This document shows positions 26,762-35,830 of a stretch of 64,000 nucleotides of DNA, piece after piece. Each line of letters starts with the position of its first letter. Within the stretch, counting starts at the first letter, position 1. The notes under the pieces are model-generated. The model was not told the origin of the DNA and made no database searches. It saw nothing but the letters and a program-made list of their open reading frames with translations. The position numbers and the translations under genes are program-made. This DNA is from Roseitalea porphyridii (GTDB lineage: Bacteria; Pseudomonadota; Alphaproteobacteria; Rhizobiales; Rhizobiaceae), in NCBI RefSeq assembly GCF_004331955.1, contig NZ_CP036532.1:1550001-1614000 (forward strand). Direction: 5' to 3'.

Positions 26762-27550
26762 ATGAAGGCCCTTGCCATCGCCGCCACCGGCATGAACGCC
26801 CAGCAGACCAATCTGGAAGTCATCGCCAACAACATCGCCAACGTGAACACGACCGGCTTCAAGCGGGCCCGGGCGGAGTTTTCCGATCTGCTCTACCAGG
26901 TCGAGCGCGTCGCCGGCGTGCCGAACCGGGCGAACGAGAACATCGTCCCCGAGGGAAGCCACATCGGTCTTGGCGTGCGCACCGCGGCCGTCCGCGAGAT
27001 CCATCTTCAGGGCGCGCTGAACTCGACCAACAACCAGCTCGACCTGGCGCTGACCGGCGAGGGCTTCTTCCAGATCGAGGGCGCCGGCGGCGTCACCCAC
27101 TATACCCGCGCCGGATCGTTCAACACCAATGCCGAGGGCCAGATCGTCACCGTGGACGGCTACAACGTGCAGCCCGACATCGTCATTCCCGAGAACACGG
27201 TCGACATCTCGATCAACGAGAGCGGCCAGGTCTATGTGCGCGTCGCCGACCAGACCGAGATGCAGGAGATCGGCCAGCTCACGCTTGCCACCTTCTCCAA
27301 CAATGCCGGCCTCAAGCCGCTCGGCGGCAACCTCTATGCCGAGACCGAGGCTTCCGGTCCCGCCGTCGTCGGCGTGCCCGGCGATCCGGGCTTCGCCACC
27401 GTGCGCCAGGGCTATCTGGAGCAGTCCAATGTCGATCCGGTGCGAGAGATCACCGAACTGATCGCCGCACAGCGCGGCTACGAGATGAATTCCAAGGTCA
27501 TCCAGGCATCCGACCAGATGCTGGCGACCGTTTCCAACGGCTTGAGGTGA
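26762..27550 (+). CDS. flgG: Flagellar distal rod protein FlgG
   Basis: A 262-residue protein of the usual length. It has [59 protein letters not shown] and the C-terminal [20 protein letters not shown]. It forms the distal rod crossing the outer membrane bushing of FlgH and FlgI. Confidence 0.97.
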   Translation: MKALAIAATGMNAQQTNLEVIANNIANVNTTGFKRARAEFSDLLYQVERVAGVPNRANENIVPEGSHIGLGVRTAAVREIHLQGALNSTNNQLDLALTGEGFFQIEGAGGVTHYTRAGSFNTNAEGQIVTVDGYNVQPDIVIPENTVDISINESGQVYVRVADQTEMQEIGQLTLATFSNNAGLKPLGGNLYAETEASGPAVVGVPGDPGFATVRQGYLEQSNVDPVREITELIAAQRGYEMNSKVIQASDQMLATVSNGLR

Positions 27551-27556
27551 TGGGCG

Positions 27557-28018
27557 GTGCGCGCAGCGGGATGGATCGCGATCGGGGCAATCCTTGTGCA
27601 GATGGTGGCGCTCGGCGCCGCCATTGCTGATCCGGCGCGCGAATACGCCGTGGTCGAGCGGATCGTCTATCCCGGACAGACGATCGATACCGCCAACGTC
27701 GCGATTCGCCAGCACACCCGGTCCATTCCCGACGACTATCCTGTCGTGCGCAGCCGCAACCAGCTCGCCGGCATGGTTGCCACGCGTACCCTGCTGCCGG
27801 GCCGCGCCATCGCGCCCGACATGCTGCGCGCGCCGCACGCGGTGCAGCAGGGTTCGACTATTTCGGTCAGTCTCGAGGAAGGGCCGCTGTCGATCGTCAT
27901 GAAGGCGATCGCGCTCGAGGACGGCGCGGTCGGCGAGACGATCCGCGTACGCAACGCCCAGAACGGTCGCACCGTCTGCGCCACCGTCCGTTCGCCCGCG
28001 CTCGCCGAGGTGTGCTGA
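27557..28018 (+). CDS. flgA: Flagellar P-ring assembly chaperone FlgA
   Basis: A 153-residue periplasmic protein with a signal peptide (hydrophobic core IAIGAILVQMVALGAAIA) and the SAF/FlgA C-terminal domain: RTLLPGRAIAPDMLRAPHAV, GSTISVSLEEGPLSI and ALEDGAVGETIRVRNAQNGR. It helps FlgI assemble into the P ring. GTG start; stop overlaps the flgI ATG by one base. Confidence 0.92.
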   Translation: MRAAGWIAIGAILVQMVALGAAIADPAREYAVVERIVYPGQTIDTANVAIRQHTRSIPDDYPVVRSRNQLAGMVATRTLLPGRAIAPDMLRAPHAVQQGSTISVSLEEGPLSIVMKAIALEDGAVGETIRVRNAQNGRTVCATVRSPALAEVC

Positions 28019-29121
28019 TGCTCCGCGCCATCGCCTGCGCGCTCTGCCTGGTCGCGATCATGGCGACCGACGCGCTCGCCACGTCCAGGATCAAGGATAT
28101 AGCCGTGCTGCAGGGCGGCCGCGACAACCAGCTGATCGGCTACGGCCTCGTCGTCGGCCTTCAGGGAACCGGCGACAGCCTGCGCAACGCCCCCTTCACC
28201 GAGCAGTCGATGCGTTCGATGCTGGACACGCTGGGCGTCGCGACCGCAGAGGGCCGGGCGCGCCTCAAGAACATCGCCGCCGTCATGGTCACCGCCAACC
28301 TGCCGGCCTTCGCCACCTCCGGCGCGCGCATCGACGTCACCGTCTCCTCGCTCGGCGATGCCACCTCGCTGGGCGGCGGCCAGCTTGTCATGACGCCGCT
28401 GCTGGGCGCCGACGGGCAGATCTATGCGGTCGCTCAGGGATCGGTGTCGGTGTCCGGCTTCACCGCCGAAGGCCAGGCCGAGACCGTCACCCAAGGCACG
28501 CCGACCACCGGCCGCATCGCCGGCGGCGGCATCGTCGAGCGCGAGGTGCCGGTCGATTTCAGCCGCGAGGGCGGTTTCCTGCTGCAGTTGCGAAACCCCG
28601 ACTTCTCCACCGCCGTGCGCATCACCGACGCGATCAACGCGCATGCGCGCAACGCCTTCGGCCACGCCGTCGCCAAGGAACTTGACGCGCGCACCGTCCG
28701 GCTGAACAAGCCCAAGGACGTTTCACCCGCCCGCTTCATCGCCGCCATCGAGAACATCGGGGTGGAGACCGACCAGCCGGCCCGCGTGGTGCTCGACGAG
28801 AAGTCGGGAACGGTCGTGATCGGCGCCGACGTGCGCGTCGCGCGTGTCGCCGTCAGCCATGGCGCGCTGACGGTGCGCATCACCGAGGCGCCCAACGTCG
28901 TCCAACCCGCGCCGTTCTCCGACGGCGTCACCGCCGTCGAGCCGACCACCTTCATCGATATCGACGAGGAAGGCACGCAGATCGGCACGATCGATGGCGT
29001 CGACCTGCAGAGCCTGGTCGAGGGCCTGAACCGGCTCGGCGTGCAGCCGCGCGACATCATCTCCATCCTGCAGGCGATCAAGAGCGCCGGCGCGCTCAAC
29101 GCCGAACTGGTCGTCCAATGA
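28018..29121 (+). CDS. flgI: Flagellar P-ring protein FlgI
   Basis: A 367-residue P-ring subunit with a signal peptide (ending DALA-T), then SRIKDIAVLQGGRDNQLIGY, GLVVGLQGTGDS, and the C-terminal LQSLVEGLNRLGVQPRDIIS and LQAIKSAGALNAELVV. A GTG at 28012 would add two residues; ATG 28018 is preferred. The end overlaps motE by 4 bases (ATGA). Confidence 0.97.
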   Translation: MLRAIACALCLVAIMATDALATSRIKDIAVLQGGRDNQLIGYGLVVGLQGTGDSLRNAPFTEQSMRSMLDTLGVATAEGRARLKNIAAVMVTANLPAFATSGARIDVTVSSLGDATSLGGGQLVMTPLLGADGQIYAVAQGSVSVSGFTAEGQAETVTQGTPTTGRIAGGGIVEREVPVDFSREGGFLLQLRNPDFSTAVRITDAINAHARNAFGHAVAKELDARTVRLNKPKDVSPARFIAAIENIGVETDQPARVVLDEKSGTVVIGADVRVARVAVSHGALTVRITEAPNVVQPAPFSDGVTAVEPTTFIDIDEEGTQIGTIDGVDLQSLVEGLNRLGVQPRDIISILQAIKSAGALNAELVVQ

Positions 29122-29645
29122 ACGGAAACGCCATGACCATGCATCGCAACGCCGCATCGCTTTCCCGCCTCGCCGTCGCCGCCTGCGCACTAGCCGGTTC
29201 GGCCCTGTTTCCGGTCGCCGCCCACACCCAGACGCAGGCGCCCGCCGACGTGCAGAACTTCTGCACCAACATCGTCGACGAGGCGCGCGAACGGCGCTAC
29301 GCGATCCAGCGCGAGGAACTCGAGGCGCTTCGGGCCGAGATCGAGGCGAAGATCGTCGAACTCGAGGACAAGCGTGCCGCCTTCGAGCAATGGGCCGAAA
29401 AGCGCGAGCAGTTCGCCGAAGCCGCGAGCGAGGGGCTGGTCGCTGTCTATTCCAACATGCGTCCCGACGCGGCCGCCGAACGGATGGAACAGATCCCGCC
29501 GCAGCTTTCGGCGGCTCTTCTGACCAAGCTCAAGCCGCGCACCTCGGCGGCGATCCTCAACGAGATGTCGACCGAGGACGCCGCGCTGATCACGCAGATC
29601 ATGGCGGCGGTGGGCGACACCGACCTGCCCGCGGGAGACGGCTGA
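29118..29645 (+). CDS. motE: Motility protein MotE, periplasmic chaperone of MotC
   Basis: A 175-residue protein with signal peptide (hydrophobic core LAVAACALAGSALFPVA), a coiled coil over residues ~55-110 (REELEALRAEIEAKIVELED) and the C-terminal PDAAAERMEQIPPQLSAALL motif shared with FliG-like/MgtE N-terminal repeats. In Sinorhizobium, MotE folds and stabilises MotC. The gene sits between flgI and flgH as in other rhizobia, overlapping flgI by 4 bases and flgH by 1. Confidence 0.9.
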   Translation: MNGNAMTMHRNAASLSRLAVAACALAGSALFPVAAHTQTQAPADVQNFCTNIVDEARERRYAIQREELEALRAEIEAKIVELEDKRAAFEQWAEKREQFAEAASEGLVAVYSNMRPDAAAERMEQIPPQLSAALLTKLKPRTSAAILNEMSTEDAALITQIMAAVGDTDLPAGDG

Positions 29646-30364
29646 TGCCGATTGCTGCAGCAGCCATGCGGATCGTCCCGGCGCTGGGCGCGGCGCTCGT
29701 CCTGAGCGCCTGCGCGGCGACACAGGATCTCGGCCACCCGCCGGCCCTGTCGCCGGTGGGTTCGGGCATCGACAATCAGCTTCCCCCGCCGCTGATCGAA
29801 TCCAAATATCCCGGCCAGCCCGTCAACAAGTACTCGACCTGGGACGACCGGACGGCGAGCCTGTTCACGGCGCGCAAGGCGTTGACGCGCGGCGACACGC
29901 TGACCGTGCTGATCGACATCGCCGATCGCGCCCAGCTTCAGAGCGATTCGGAGCGTTCGCGCAGCGCCACGCGCTCCTGGCGGCTGGGCGCCAATGCCGA
30001 ACTGAACGGCAATGGCGGCGGCGGATCGGCCGACGCCAATTTCGGCGGCGATACGGATTTCTCCGGCGAGGGCGCCACCTCCCGGTCCGAGCGGATCGAT
30101 TTGCGCGTGGCGGCGACGGTGGTCGACGTCCTGCAGAACGGACATCTGGTCATTCGCGGCACGCAGGAGGTGCGCGTCAATGCCGAGATCCGCATTCTGA
30201 CCGTGGCCGGCATCGTGCGTCCGGCCGATATCGATCCGTCCAACACGATCGCCTACGACCGGATCGCCGAGGCCCGCATCTCCTATGGCGGAACCGGCCA
30301 TATCGCCGAAGTGCAGCAACCGCCCTACGGGCAGCAGTTCATCGACCGCATCTCACCGTTCTAG
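29645..30364 (+). CDS. flgH: Flagellar L-ring lipoprotein FlgH
   Basis: A 239-residue lipoprotein. The lipobox is LSAC (residues ~20-23). Family motifs are SLFTARKALTRGDTLTVLID, VVDVLQNGHLVIRGTQEVRV, ILTVAGIVRPADIDPSNTIA, and the invariant ending FIDRISPF. It forms the outer membrane bushing around the rod. ATG 29645 overlaps the motE stop. Confidence 0.96.
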   Translation: MPIAAAAMRIVPALGAALVLSACAATQDLGHPPALSPVGSGIDNQLPPPLIESKYPGQPVNKYSTWDDRTASLFTARKALTRGDTLTVLIDIADRAQLQSDSERSRSATRSWRLGANAELNGNGGGGSADANFGGDTDFSGEGATSRSERIDLRVAATVVDVLQNGHLVIRGTQEVRVNAEIRILTVAGIVRPADIDPSNTIAYDRIAEARISYGGTGHIAEVQQPPYGQQFIDRISPF

Positions 30365-30392
30365 AACGGCAACGACCCGGGGCTCAGACGGC

Positions 30393-30968
30393 ATGGCCGA
30401 GGACATCGCCGAAGAGGAGAAGGAAGAGAAGGGCACATCGACCATCATGGTCATGGTGTTCCTCCTCGTCGCCGCATTGCTGGCCGGCGGATCGGGATTT
30501 GCGGCCGGCAAGGTGCTGTTCGCGCCGATGATCGTTTCAAGCGAATCGGACGCGCCGGTGGCGGCCGGACCGGACAAGCCCGAACCCGACGATGCGCACG
30601 CGGCGGCCGAGGAGGGCGACGCGCACGGGCAGGGCGCGGCGAGCGGCGTTCGCGGTCCCGACTACAGCAAGCTCAAGGTGATCGCGCTCGATCCCATCAC
30701 CACCAACATCGGAACGCCCGCGGACGTCTGGGTGCGGATGGAACTGTCGATGGCCGTCGATGCGGGCGAGGACGGCGAGGGCCCCGACGAAGCCACGCTC
30801 GAGGCCGTGCATGCCGACCTTCTCGCCTATATGCGCACGACGCGCCTTCGGGCGTTGTCCATGCCCAGCGGCTTCCAGCATCTGGTGACCGATCTCGAAA
30901 CCCGCGCCGCGATGCGCACCGAGGGCGCGGTCAAGCGCATCTTCGTCAAGGCGCTGCTGCTCGAATGA
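30393..30968 (+). CDS. fliL: Flagellar basal body-associated protein FliL
   Basis: A 191-residue protein with an acidic cytoplasmic N terminus, one transmembrane helix (MVMVFLLVAALLAGGSGFAA), an Ala/Asp-rich linker and a periplasmic FliL domain (LKVIALDPITTNIGTPADVW, then TEGAVKRIFVKALLLE). It surrounds and stabilises stator units. Stop overlaps fliP by 4 bases. Confidence 0.93.
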   Translation: MAEDIAEEEKEEKGTSTIMVMVFLLVAALLAGGSGFAAGKVLFAPMIVSSESDAPVAAGPDKPEPDDAHAAAEEGDAHGQGAASGVRGPDYSKLKVIALDPITTNIGTPADVWVRMELSMAVDAGEDGEGPDEATLEAVHADLLAYMRTTRLRALSMPSGFQHLVTDLETRAAMRTEGAVKRIFVKALLLE

Positions 30969-31708
30969 GGCCACTCGTTCCCATTGCGTTGCTGGCGCTG
31001 TTGGTGCTGGCGCCGCTGCCGGCGGCGGCGCAGGCCCTCGAAGGGTTCACGCTGCCCGACGAGATCGGTGGGCTGACCAGCGCCAACATCATCCAGCTCT
31101 TCGGGCTGATCACCGTCTTGGCGATCGCGCCCGGCATCCTGATCATGGTGACGAGCTTCACCCGCTTCGTCATCGTCTTCTCGATCCTGCGCACCGGTCT
31201 CGGCCTGCAGTCGACGCCCGCCAACATCATCCTGATCTCGCTCGCCCTGTTCATGACCTTCTATGTGATGTCGCCGGTCTTCGACCGCGCCTGGCAGAAC
31301 GGTCTGCAGCCGCTTCTGAACAACCAGATCAGCGAGGAGCAGGCGCTCGGCGAGATCGTCGATCCGTTCCGCACCTTCATGCTGGAGAACACGCGCGACG
31401 AGGACCTGAACCTGTTCACCGATCTTGCGCGCGAGCGCGGACAGGAAGTGGTCGTCAACGAGCAGATCGACCTGCGCATCCTGATCCCCGCCTTCATGAT
31501 CTCGGAGATCCGGCGCGGTTTCGAGATCGGGTTCCTCGTCGTCCTGCCTTTCCTCGTCATCGATCTGATCGTGGCGACAATCATCATGGCGATGGGCATG
31601 ATGATGCTGCCGCCTTCGGTCATCTCGCTGCCGTTCAAGATCCTGTTCTTCGTGATGATCGACGGCTGGAACCTGCTCGTCGGCAGCCTGGTGCGCTCGT
31701 TCGTCTGA
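30965..31708 (+). CDS. fliP: Flagellar export gate protein FliP
   Basis: A 247-residue export gate protein with a cleavable signal peptide (LLALLVLAPLPAAAQA), then the family blocks ILIMVTSFTRFVIVFSILRT, GLQSTPANIILISLALFMTF, ILIPAFMISEIRRGFEIGFL and MGMMMLPPSVISLPFKILFF. It forms the core pore with FliQ and FliR. The neighbouring fliO seen in enterobacteria is absent, as usual in rhizobia. Confidence 0.97.
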   Translation: MRPLVPIALLALLVLAPLPAAAQALEGFTLPDEIGGLTSANIIQLFGLITVLAIAPGILIMVTSFTRFVIVFSILRTGLGLQSTPANIILISLALFMTFYVMSPVFDRAWQNGLQPLLNNQISEEQALGEIVDPFRTFMLENTRDEDLNLFTDLARERGQEVVVNEQIDLRILIPAFMISEIRRGFEIGFLVVLPFLVIDLIVATIIMAMGMMMLPPSVISLPFKILFFVMIDGWNLLVGSLVRSFV

Positions 31709-31741
31709 GAGCGCGCACGCCACGGGCCTTGCGCGAACCTT

Positions 31742-31759
31742 GCAAGAAATTGCGGGGGG
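31742..31759 (+). promoter_or_regulatory. Flagellin 1 upstream motif GCAAG-N5-GCGGGGGG
   Basis: A weaker copy of the flagellar operon motif, 141 bases before the first flagellin. The longer distance agrees with a structured leader in front of the start codon. A TATAAC at 31790-31795 is also present but lacks a clear -35 partner. Confidence 0.3.
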
Positions 31760-31865
31760 TTGTTTCAGCGTGCGTTAATGTCTGCCCCCTATAACGGCTA
31801 TCAACAGCAGGCGCCGCCGTTGCGGCCGGCATGATGCCACCCCTGCCGTACCGGGCTTTCCGGAA

Positions 31866-31897
31866 TGTCCCTTGTTTGTACCGAGTAGAAAGGGACA
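31866..31897 (+). promoter_or_regulatory. Leader hairpin sequestering the flagellin 1 ribosome site
   Basis: TGTCCCTT (31866-31873) pairs perfectly with AAGGGACA (31890-31897); the loop is 16 bases. The 3' arm contains the Shine-Dalgarno sequence AAGGGA just before ATG 31901. Such a structure would block translation until melted or bound. In Caulobacter, FlbT acts on the 5' leader of flagellin mRNA; flbT lies downstream in this locus. Confidence 0.55.
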
Positions 31898-31900
31898 CAC

Positions 31901-32824
31901 ATGTCCAGCTTGATGACCAACGTGTCTGCAATGACCGCCCTGAAGTCGCTCCAGCAGACCAACGCCGCCATCGAAACCACCCAGGCCCGCATCTCGACCG
32001 GCCTGCGCGTCAACGAAGCCTCCGACAACGCTGCCTACTGGTCGATCGCGACCACCATGCGTTCGGACAACAAGTCGCTCAGCACCGTGCAGGATGCGCT
32101 CGGCCTCGGCGCCGCCAAGGTCGATATCGCCTACACCGGCATCAACTCGGCGATCGACGTCGTCGACGAGATCAAGTCCAAGCTCGTCGCTTCGCGCGAG
32201 CCGGGCGTCGACCGCGCCAAGATCCAGTCGGAAATCGGCGAACTGCAGAACCAGCTGACCTCGATCGCCACCTCGGCCGGCTTCAACGGCGAGAACTGGC
32301 TGAACGTCGACTCCAGCGCCGCCGGCTACTCGGCGACCGAAAGCATCGTGTCCTCGTTCAACCGTGACGCCGCCGGCGGCGTGTCCGTCGGCACGCTGTC
32401 GGTCGACAAGTCGACCACGGCCCTGTTCGACGCCAACGCAGGTGCGACCGGTATCCTCGATACCGAATTCACCACCACCGGTGCCGGTGCGGTGACCGTG
32501 ACGGTCGCCAACCTCGACCTGACCGCCGCCAACATCGACGAAACCGACATCGACAACATGATCACGGGCGTCGAGACGGCTCTGCAGGGCATGACCACCG
32601 CCGCTTCGAACCTCGGTTCGGCCAAGAAGCGCATCGATCTGCAGAACGAGTTCGTCGGCAACCTGATGCAGGCCATCGACCGCGGCATCGGCCAGCTCGT
32701 CGACGCGGACATGAGCGCCGAATCGACTCGCCTGAACGCTCTGCAGGTTCAGCAGCAGCTCGGCATCCAGGCCATGTCGATCGCCAACGGCAACTCGCAG
32801 GCCATCCTGTCGCTGTTCCGCTAA
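31901..32824 (+). CDS. Flagellin
   Basis: A 307-residue flagellin, the filament subunit. N-terminal D0/D1: NVSAMTALKSLQQTNAAIET, TQARISTGLRVNEASDNAAY. C-terminal D0: LQVQQQLGIQAMSIANGNSQ ending SLFR. The variable centre is short (residues ~150-215), as is usual for rhizobial flagellins. The TLR5-recognised D1 segment of enterobacterial flagellins is not conserved here, as expected for alphaproteobacteria. It is exported unprocessed through the flagellar type III gate. Confidence 0.97.
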   Translation: MSSLMTNVSAMTALKSLQQTNAAIETTQARISTGLRVNEASDNAAYWSIATTMRSDNKSLSTVQDALGLGAAKVDIAYTGINSAIDVVDEIKSKLVASREPGVDRAKIQSEIGELQNQLTSIATSAGFNGENWLNVDSSAAGYSATESIVSSFNRDAAGGVSVGTLSVDKSTTALFDANAGATGILDTEFTTTGAGAVTVTVANLDLTAANIDETDIDNMITGVETALQGMTTAASNLGSAKKRIDLQNEFVGNLMQAIDRGIGQLVDADMSAESTRLNALQVQQQLGIQAMSIANGNSQAILSLFR

Positions 32825-32849
32825 TCGCAAGCGAGCTCCGCTTGACGAT

Positions 32850-32871
32850 GGGGCCGCCTTCGGGCGGCCCC
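32850..32871 (+). terminator. Hairpin after flagellin 1
   Basis: Perfect 9-base stem GGGGCCGCC/GGCGGCCCC with a TTCG tetraloop, 26 bases after the stop codon. No long T run follows, so it may act as an mRNA-stabilising 3' end or an imperfect terminator in tandem with the next one. Confidence 0.7.
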
Positions 32872-32920
32872 TTCACGTTCGGGCCGCGCCAGCGCGGTCC
32901 TTTTCGCGTTTGAGAGCCGC

Positions 32921-32943
32921 AAACGCGCGATCTGCGCGTTTTT
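32921..32943 (+). terminator. Second terminator after flagellin 1
   Basis: AAACGCGC and GCGCGTTT form an 8-base stem with a 5-base loop (GATCT), followed by more T residues. It insulates the two flagellin genes from each other. The rest of the 300-base gap 32825-33125 holds the leader of flagellin 2, with an AT-rich patch at 32975-33020 likely to include its promoter. Confidence 0.75.
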
Positions 32944-33125
32944 CGCCACCCCCGCGATCGTGCGGGGCAGGGCGTTTAGTTTTTGTTAGCCATTCCTGTT
33001 TACCTTAATGAATTGATAGCGATCGTTTGCCGGCGCATGTGTCGTCGGCACGGCATGAGGCTTCCTCCTTGTACCAGCCGAAGCTGGATTGTCGCTTGTG
33101 TGCGGATAGTTAGAAAGGGCTTTTC

Positions 33126-34055
33126 ATGTCCAGCTTGATGACAAACGTGTCTGCGATGACGGCTCTGCGTGCATTGCAGAGCACCAACAGCCAGATGGAA
33201 ACGACTCAAGCGCGCATTTCGACCGGCTTCCGGGTGGCCGAGGCTGCCGACAATGCCGCCTACTGGTCGATCGCCACCACCATGCGTTCGGACAACAAGG
33301 CGCTCGGCACCGTGCAGGACGCGCTTGGTCTCGGCGCGGCAAAGGTGGACATCGCCTACACCGCGGTCAATTCGGCCATCGATGTGGTCGACGAGATCAA
33401 GGCCAAGCTGGTCGCCGCGCGCGAGCCCGGCGTCGACCGCTCCAAGATCCAGACCGAAATCGACGAGCTGCAGAACCAGCTCACCTCGATCTCGAACTCC
33501 GCCGCGTTCAACGGCGAGAACTGGCTGAACGTCGATTCGAGCGCCGCCGGCTACGCGGCGACCGAAAGCATCGTCTCCTCGTTCAACCGCGACGCCACCG
33601 GCGCCGTCTCGGTGGGCACGCTGACCGTCGACAAGTCGGCCATCGCCCTTTTCGACGCGAACGCCGGCGCCACGGGCATCCTCGACGACAACACCGCGAC
33701 AACGGGCGGTGCCGCCAACGTTGCCGCCTCGGTCTCTGATCTCGATCTGAACACCGCCAACCTCAACGAGGTCGACATCGACGGCATGATCACGATCACC
33801 GAGACGGCGCTGCAGGCGATGACCGACGCCGCATCCGACCTCGGTTCGGCCAAGAAGCGCATCGATCTGCAGACCGACTTCGTCTCGACCCTGATGGACT
33901 CCATCGATCGTGGCGTCGGCCAGCTCGTCGATGCCGACATGAGCGCCGAATCGACCAAGCTGCAGGCGCTTCAGGTGCAGCAGCAGCTCGGCATCCAGGC
34001 CCTTTCGATCGCCAACAGCAACGCCCAGTCGATCCTGTCGCTCTTCCGCGGCTGA
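33126..34055 (+). CDS. Flagellin
   Basis: A 309-residue flagellin closely similar to the first along the full length; both begin MSSLMTNVSAMTAL and share the segment ENWLNVDSSAAGY and the C terminus QVQQQLGIQALSIAN. Differences cluster in the middle. Two flagellins may build a mixed filament, as in other rhizobia. GAAAGGG precedes the ATG; the leader shares the word TTGTACC with the first gene but has no comparable hairpin over the ribosome site. Confidence 0.97.
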   Translation: MSSLMTNVSAMTALRALQSTNSQMETTQARISTGFRVAEAADNAAYWSIATTMRSDNKALGTVQDALGLGAAKVDIAYTAVNSAIDVVDEIKAKLVAAREPGVDRSKIQTEIDELQNQLTSISNSAAFNGENWLNVDSSAAGYAATESIVSSFNRDATGAVSVGTLTVDKSAIALFDANAGATGILDDNTATTGGAANVAASVSDLDLNTANLNEVDIDGMITITETALQAMTDAASDLGSAKKRIDLQTDFVSTLMDSIDRGVGQLVDADMSAESTKLQALQVQQQLGIQALSIANSNAQSILSLFRG

Positions 34056-34075
34056 TCGTCCTGAACTCCATGCCG

Positions 34076-34102
34076 GGGCCGTCCTTCGGGGCGGCCCTTT
34101 TT
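34076..34102 (+). terminator. Intrinsic terminator after flagellin 2
   Basis: GGGCCGTC and GGCGGCCC form a stem with one G-T pair, followed immediately by TTTTT. It ends the flagellin 2 transcript 20 bases after the stop codon. Confidence 0.85.
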
Positions 34103-34142
34103 CGTTGAGGCCGGCGCCTGCGGCCCCCGCCATCACCTTCAC

Positions 34143-34160
34143 GCAAGTTTGAGCCCCTAA
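34143..34160 (+). promoter_or_regulatory. Flagellar operon motif GCAAG-N5-GCCCCTAA
   Basis: GCAAG, 5 bases, GCCCCTAA, ending 29 bases before fliF, the same distance as in front of motA and the DUF1217 gene. It is placed right after the flagellin 2 terminator, where the fliF operon should have its promoter. Confidence 0.45.
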
Positions 34161-34189
34161 CCTCGGGACAAAGTTCTGGGGGATCGTTC

Positions 34190-35830
34190 GTGCCTGAAAA
34201 CCTCAAGACCCTTCTCGCCAATCTGTCGGCTCTCGGCCCGCGCCGCCTGATGTTGCTGGGCGGCGTGTTCGTCCTGGTCCTGCTCGCCGTGGGCGTCGGT
34301 TCGATTTTCCTGAACCGGCCGGCCTACCAGCCGCTCTATGTCGGTCTCGAGCGCGACGACGTCACCCGCATGGGTCTGGCGCTCGGCGAGGCTGGCATCG
34401 TCTATGACGTCAACGCCGAGGGCACGACGCTGATGGTTCCGGCCGGCATGACCGGCCGCGCGCGCATGATCCTTGCCGAAAAGGGCCTGCCGTCGAGCGC
34501 GGGGGCGGGCTACGAACTGTTTGACGATCTGGGTTCGCTGGGGCTGACCTCCTTCATGCAGGAGGTGACCCGCGTGCGCGCCCTCGAGGGCGAGATCGCC
34601 CGTTCGATCCAGACCATCAGCGGCGTCAAGGGCGCGCGCGTGCATATCGTGATGGCCGAGCGCGGCAACTTCCGCCGCGCCGAGCAGGTGCCGACCGCCT
34701 CGGTGATCATCCGTTTCGACCGCGCCGGCGTCGAGAGCCGGGCCAATTCGATCCGCCATCTGGTCGCCGCAGCCGTTCCGGGCATGGTCGCCGACAACGT
34801 CACCGTGCTCGATTCGGCCGGTCGCCTTCTGGCCGCCGGCGAGGATCCGCTGACCAACTCGGCCTCCAGCGCCATCGGCATCGAGGCGACCGTCGAGAAC
34901 CAGGTCGCCGACGGCATCCATCGGGCGCTTGCCGCAACGCTCGGCGGCGCGAACTTCCGCGTCAGCGTGCAGGCCGACATCAACACCGACCAGCGCCAGG
35001 TCGAGGAGACCGTCTTCGATCCTGACAGCCGCGTGGAGCGTTCCGTGCAGATCGTGCGCAGTGAGGATGCGGCGACCGAGCAGCTCGCCTCCGATCCGGT
35101 CACGGTCGAGCAGGATCTGCCCCAGGACGTCCAGGAGGGCGGCGCCGGGCCGAGCACCAACGAGCGCAGTGAGCGCCGCGAGGAAACCACCAACTATGAG
35201 CTGAGCTCCAAGCGCACGGCCACCGTTTCGAGCGGCTATACCGTCGACCGGCTTTCGATCGCCGTCGTGGTCAATCGCGCCCGGCTGGTGGCGGCAGATG
35301 GCACGCCGCTGGAGCCCGCGCAGATCGAGGAGCGTCTGGCCCAGATCCGGACCGTCGCCGCGGCCGCCGCCGGCATCGTCGACGACCGGGGCGACGTTCT
35401 CAACGTCACCGCGCTCGATTTCGTCGAGGGCGTGGCCGAGGGCGGTTCATCCGCGCCCGGTGCGATGGCCTCGCTCAGCGAGCATCTGGGCACCGTGATC
35501 AACGCGCTCGCCTTCGTCGTCGCCATCCTGGCGGTGATCTTCCTGGCCGTCCGGCCGATGATCGCGACGCTGCGCTCGGCCGAGTTCGCCGATCAGATCG
35601 CGCGGGTCGAGGCCGGCGAGACGCCGCTCCTGTCCAACCACAGCGCCGATTCGGCGGGTGAGGCGGGTCTTGCGAGCGGTGACGAACTTGCCGACATGGC
35701 CGCCGAATCGATCCGGCTGAAGCCGGCGCCGGAGGAGCGGCTTTCACGCATCATCGACATGAACGAGGAGCGTGCCGCGCAGATCCTGCGCCGCTGGCTG
35801 AACAACGAGGCGGCCACGAGCGATGCGTGA
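34190..35830 (+). CDS. fliF: Flagellar MS-ring protein FliF
   Basis: A 546-residue protein with an N-terminal transmembrane helix (LMLLGGVFVLVLLAVGVGSI), the YscJ/FliF domain (YQPLYVGLERDDVTRMGLAL, VTRVRALEGEIARSIQTISG), a periplasmic ring-building region, a second transmembrane helix (~430-450, NALAFVVAILAVIFLAVRPM) and the C-terminal FliG-binding tail ending ILRRWLNNEAATSDA. GTG start with GGGGGA upstream. Confidence 0.97.
   Translation: MPENLKTLLANLSALGPRRLMLLGGVFVLVLLAVGVGSIFLNRPAYQPLYVGLERDDVTRMGLALGEAGIVYDVNAEGTTLMVPAGMTGRARMILAEKGLPSSAGAGYELFDDLGSLGLTSFMQEVTRVRALEGEIARSIQTISGVKGARVHIVMAERGNFRRAEQVPTASVIIRFDRAGVESRANSIRHLVAAAVPGMVADNVTVLDSAGRLLAAGEDPLTNSASSAIGIEATVENQVADGIHRALAATLGGANFRVSVQADINTDQRQVEETVFDPDSRVERSVQIVRSEDAATEQLASDPVTVEQDLPQDVQEGGAGPSTNERSERREETTNYELSSKRTATVSSGYTVDRLSIAVVVNRARLVAADGTPLEPAQIEERLAQIRTVAAAAAGIVDDRGDVLNVTALDFVEGVAEGGSSAPGAMASLSEHLGTVINALAFVVAILAVIFLAVRPMIATLRSAEFADQIARVEAGETPLLSNHSADSAGEAGLASGDELADMAAESIRLKPAPEERLSRIIDMNEERAAQILRRWLNNEAATSDA

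Noticed and set aside
32825-32845. GCAAG followed by a loose match just after flagellin 1, as a possible flagellin 2 promoter motif
   Set aside because: It lies before the two flagellin 1 terminators and ~295 bases from flagellin 2, so it is unlikely to serve that gene.
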